DNA from: Candidatus Poseidoniia archaeon
GTDB lineage: Archaea; Thermoplasmatota; Poseidoniia; MGIII; CG-Epi1
Assembly: GCA_029941645.1 (NCBI GenBank)
Contig: JAPYSZ010000048.1
Span: 1-5,921, forward strand
Direction: 5' to 3'
Length of the DNA: 5,921 nucleotides
Part shown: one piece after another, positions 5,574-5,921 of the stretch
Layout: every line of letters starts with the position of its first letter
How positions within the stretch are numbered: position 1 is the stretch's first letter
Program-made: the position numbers and the translations under genes
Notes under the pieces: generated by a model
What the model was told of the DNA's origin: nothing
Database searches by the model: none
The model's input: only the letters and a program-made list of their open reading frames with translations

Positions 5574-5921
5574 TCAAAGCTGTTTTTCCATGACTATCCC
5601 ATCACATCCATCCTGATAATAACAAGGAAGTACATCAACACTTGAGAATCCTAATTTCCTGTAAAACAGTATTGCATCAGAATCTTTTCTTGCTTCCAAC
5701 GTTACTTTTCTTATACCAAATACTTTGGATGCTTCTGTCATCCTAATCATCAACTCCTTGCCTATTCCCTTTTTCTGAAAATCATTTTGTAAGACCAAGA
5801 TTAGTATTCTTAATTTGTCATTTGGTAGTATAGCTCCACAACATGCACCTACTATTTTGTTCTTGGCTTTTACAAGTAAAAATCCTTCAGGCCATCTTTG
5901 TCTTATATTTAAGAAAACATT
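5574..5921 (-). CDS. RimI-like GNAT family N-acetyltransferase, 5' end beyond the window
   Basis: The frame stays open from the TGA at 5574-5576 to the window edge, giving 115 residues of the C-terminal part of a GNAT protein; the start is not in the window. The acetyl-CoA pyrophosphate-binding motif QKKGIG (Q/R-x-x-G-x-G/A) is at residues 49-54 of the visible part. The GNAT end motif follows: ARKDSDAILFYRKLGF at 77-92, then a C-terminal strand with YYQDGCDGIVMEKQL that resembles the RimI-type ending Y-x-DG-x-DA-x-x-M. Such enzymes acetylate protein N-termini or small molecules; the substrate cannot be determined here. A TTG at 5798 could be read as a start, but that would remove the first beta strands of the fold (GFLLVKAKNKIVGACCGAI). 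It lies 77 bases upstream of tfb in the same direction; tfb appears to have its own promoter. Confidence 0.85.
   Translation of the reverse strand, partial: NVFLNIRQRWPEGFLLVKAKNKIVGACCGAILPNDKLRILILVLQNDFQKKGIGKELMIRMTEASKVFGIRKVTLEARKDSDAILFYRKLGFSSVDVLPCYYQDGCDGIVMEKQL

Noticed and set aside
5574..5798. Complete 74-aa acetyltransferase starting at a TTG
   Set aside because: The frame continues without a stop to the window edge and the upstream residues look like GNAT beta strands, so the gene is longer and cut by the window rather than starting at 5798.

Overview
This window appears to come from an archaeal chromosome and is AT-rich. Every gene I can support lies on the minus strand, so transcription runs from high to low coordinates. 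The archaeal call rests on a TFIIB-type transcription factor (TFB), a single-polypeptide Elp3 of archaeal layout, TATA-box-like elements where archaeal promoters should lie, and a SEC59/DGK1-type polyprenol kinase-like membrane protein. Finer placement is tentative. The gene types and low GC would fit planktonic Thermoplasmatota (Marine Group II/III) or Thaumarchaeota, but nothing in the window settles it.

Layout in transcription order: (1) 5921-5574, the C-terminal part of a RimI-like GNAT acetyltransferase whose start lies outside the window. (2) A 77-base gap with a TATA-like promoter inside a short inverted repeat. (3) 5496-4561, tfb. (4) 4534-3935, a multi-pass membrane protein resembling CTP-dependent polyprenol/dolichol kinases, preceded by a hairpin that traps its start codon. 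(5) 3938-3771, a 55-residue, two-helix membrane protein that overlaps both neighbours and is easily missed. (6) 3781-2684, an M24 Xaa-Pro dipeptidase/aminopeptidase. (7) 2682-1183, elp3. (8) 1178-252, an asparagine-synthetase-like PP-loop protein without a glutaminase domain. (9) A 33-base gap with a TATA-like box placed for leaderless transcription. (10) 218-27, a 63-residue cysteine-rich zinc-ribbon protein.

The genes from tfb to the PP-loop gene are packed tightly (gaps of 26, -4, -11, 1 and 4 bases) and probably form one transcription unit joining transcription initiation, lipid-carrier phosphorylation, peptide turnover and tRNA wobble modification. There is no gene-free stretch longer than 77 bases, and no RNA gene, CRISPR array or insertion sequence was seen.

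The most interesting lead is the elp3/PP-loop pair. Elp3 builds a carboxymethyl group on wobble uridine. An asparagine-synthetase-like enzyme converts a carboxylate into an amide. An amidation step from cm5U to ncm5U is therefore a concrete, testable hypothesis for the downstream gene, which resembles the poorly understood eukaryotic ASNSD1 more than true AsnB. The second lead is the unlisted small membrane protein, supported by a strong Shine-Dalgarno sequence and ATGA coupling.
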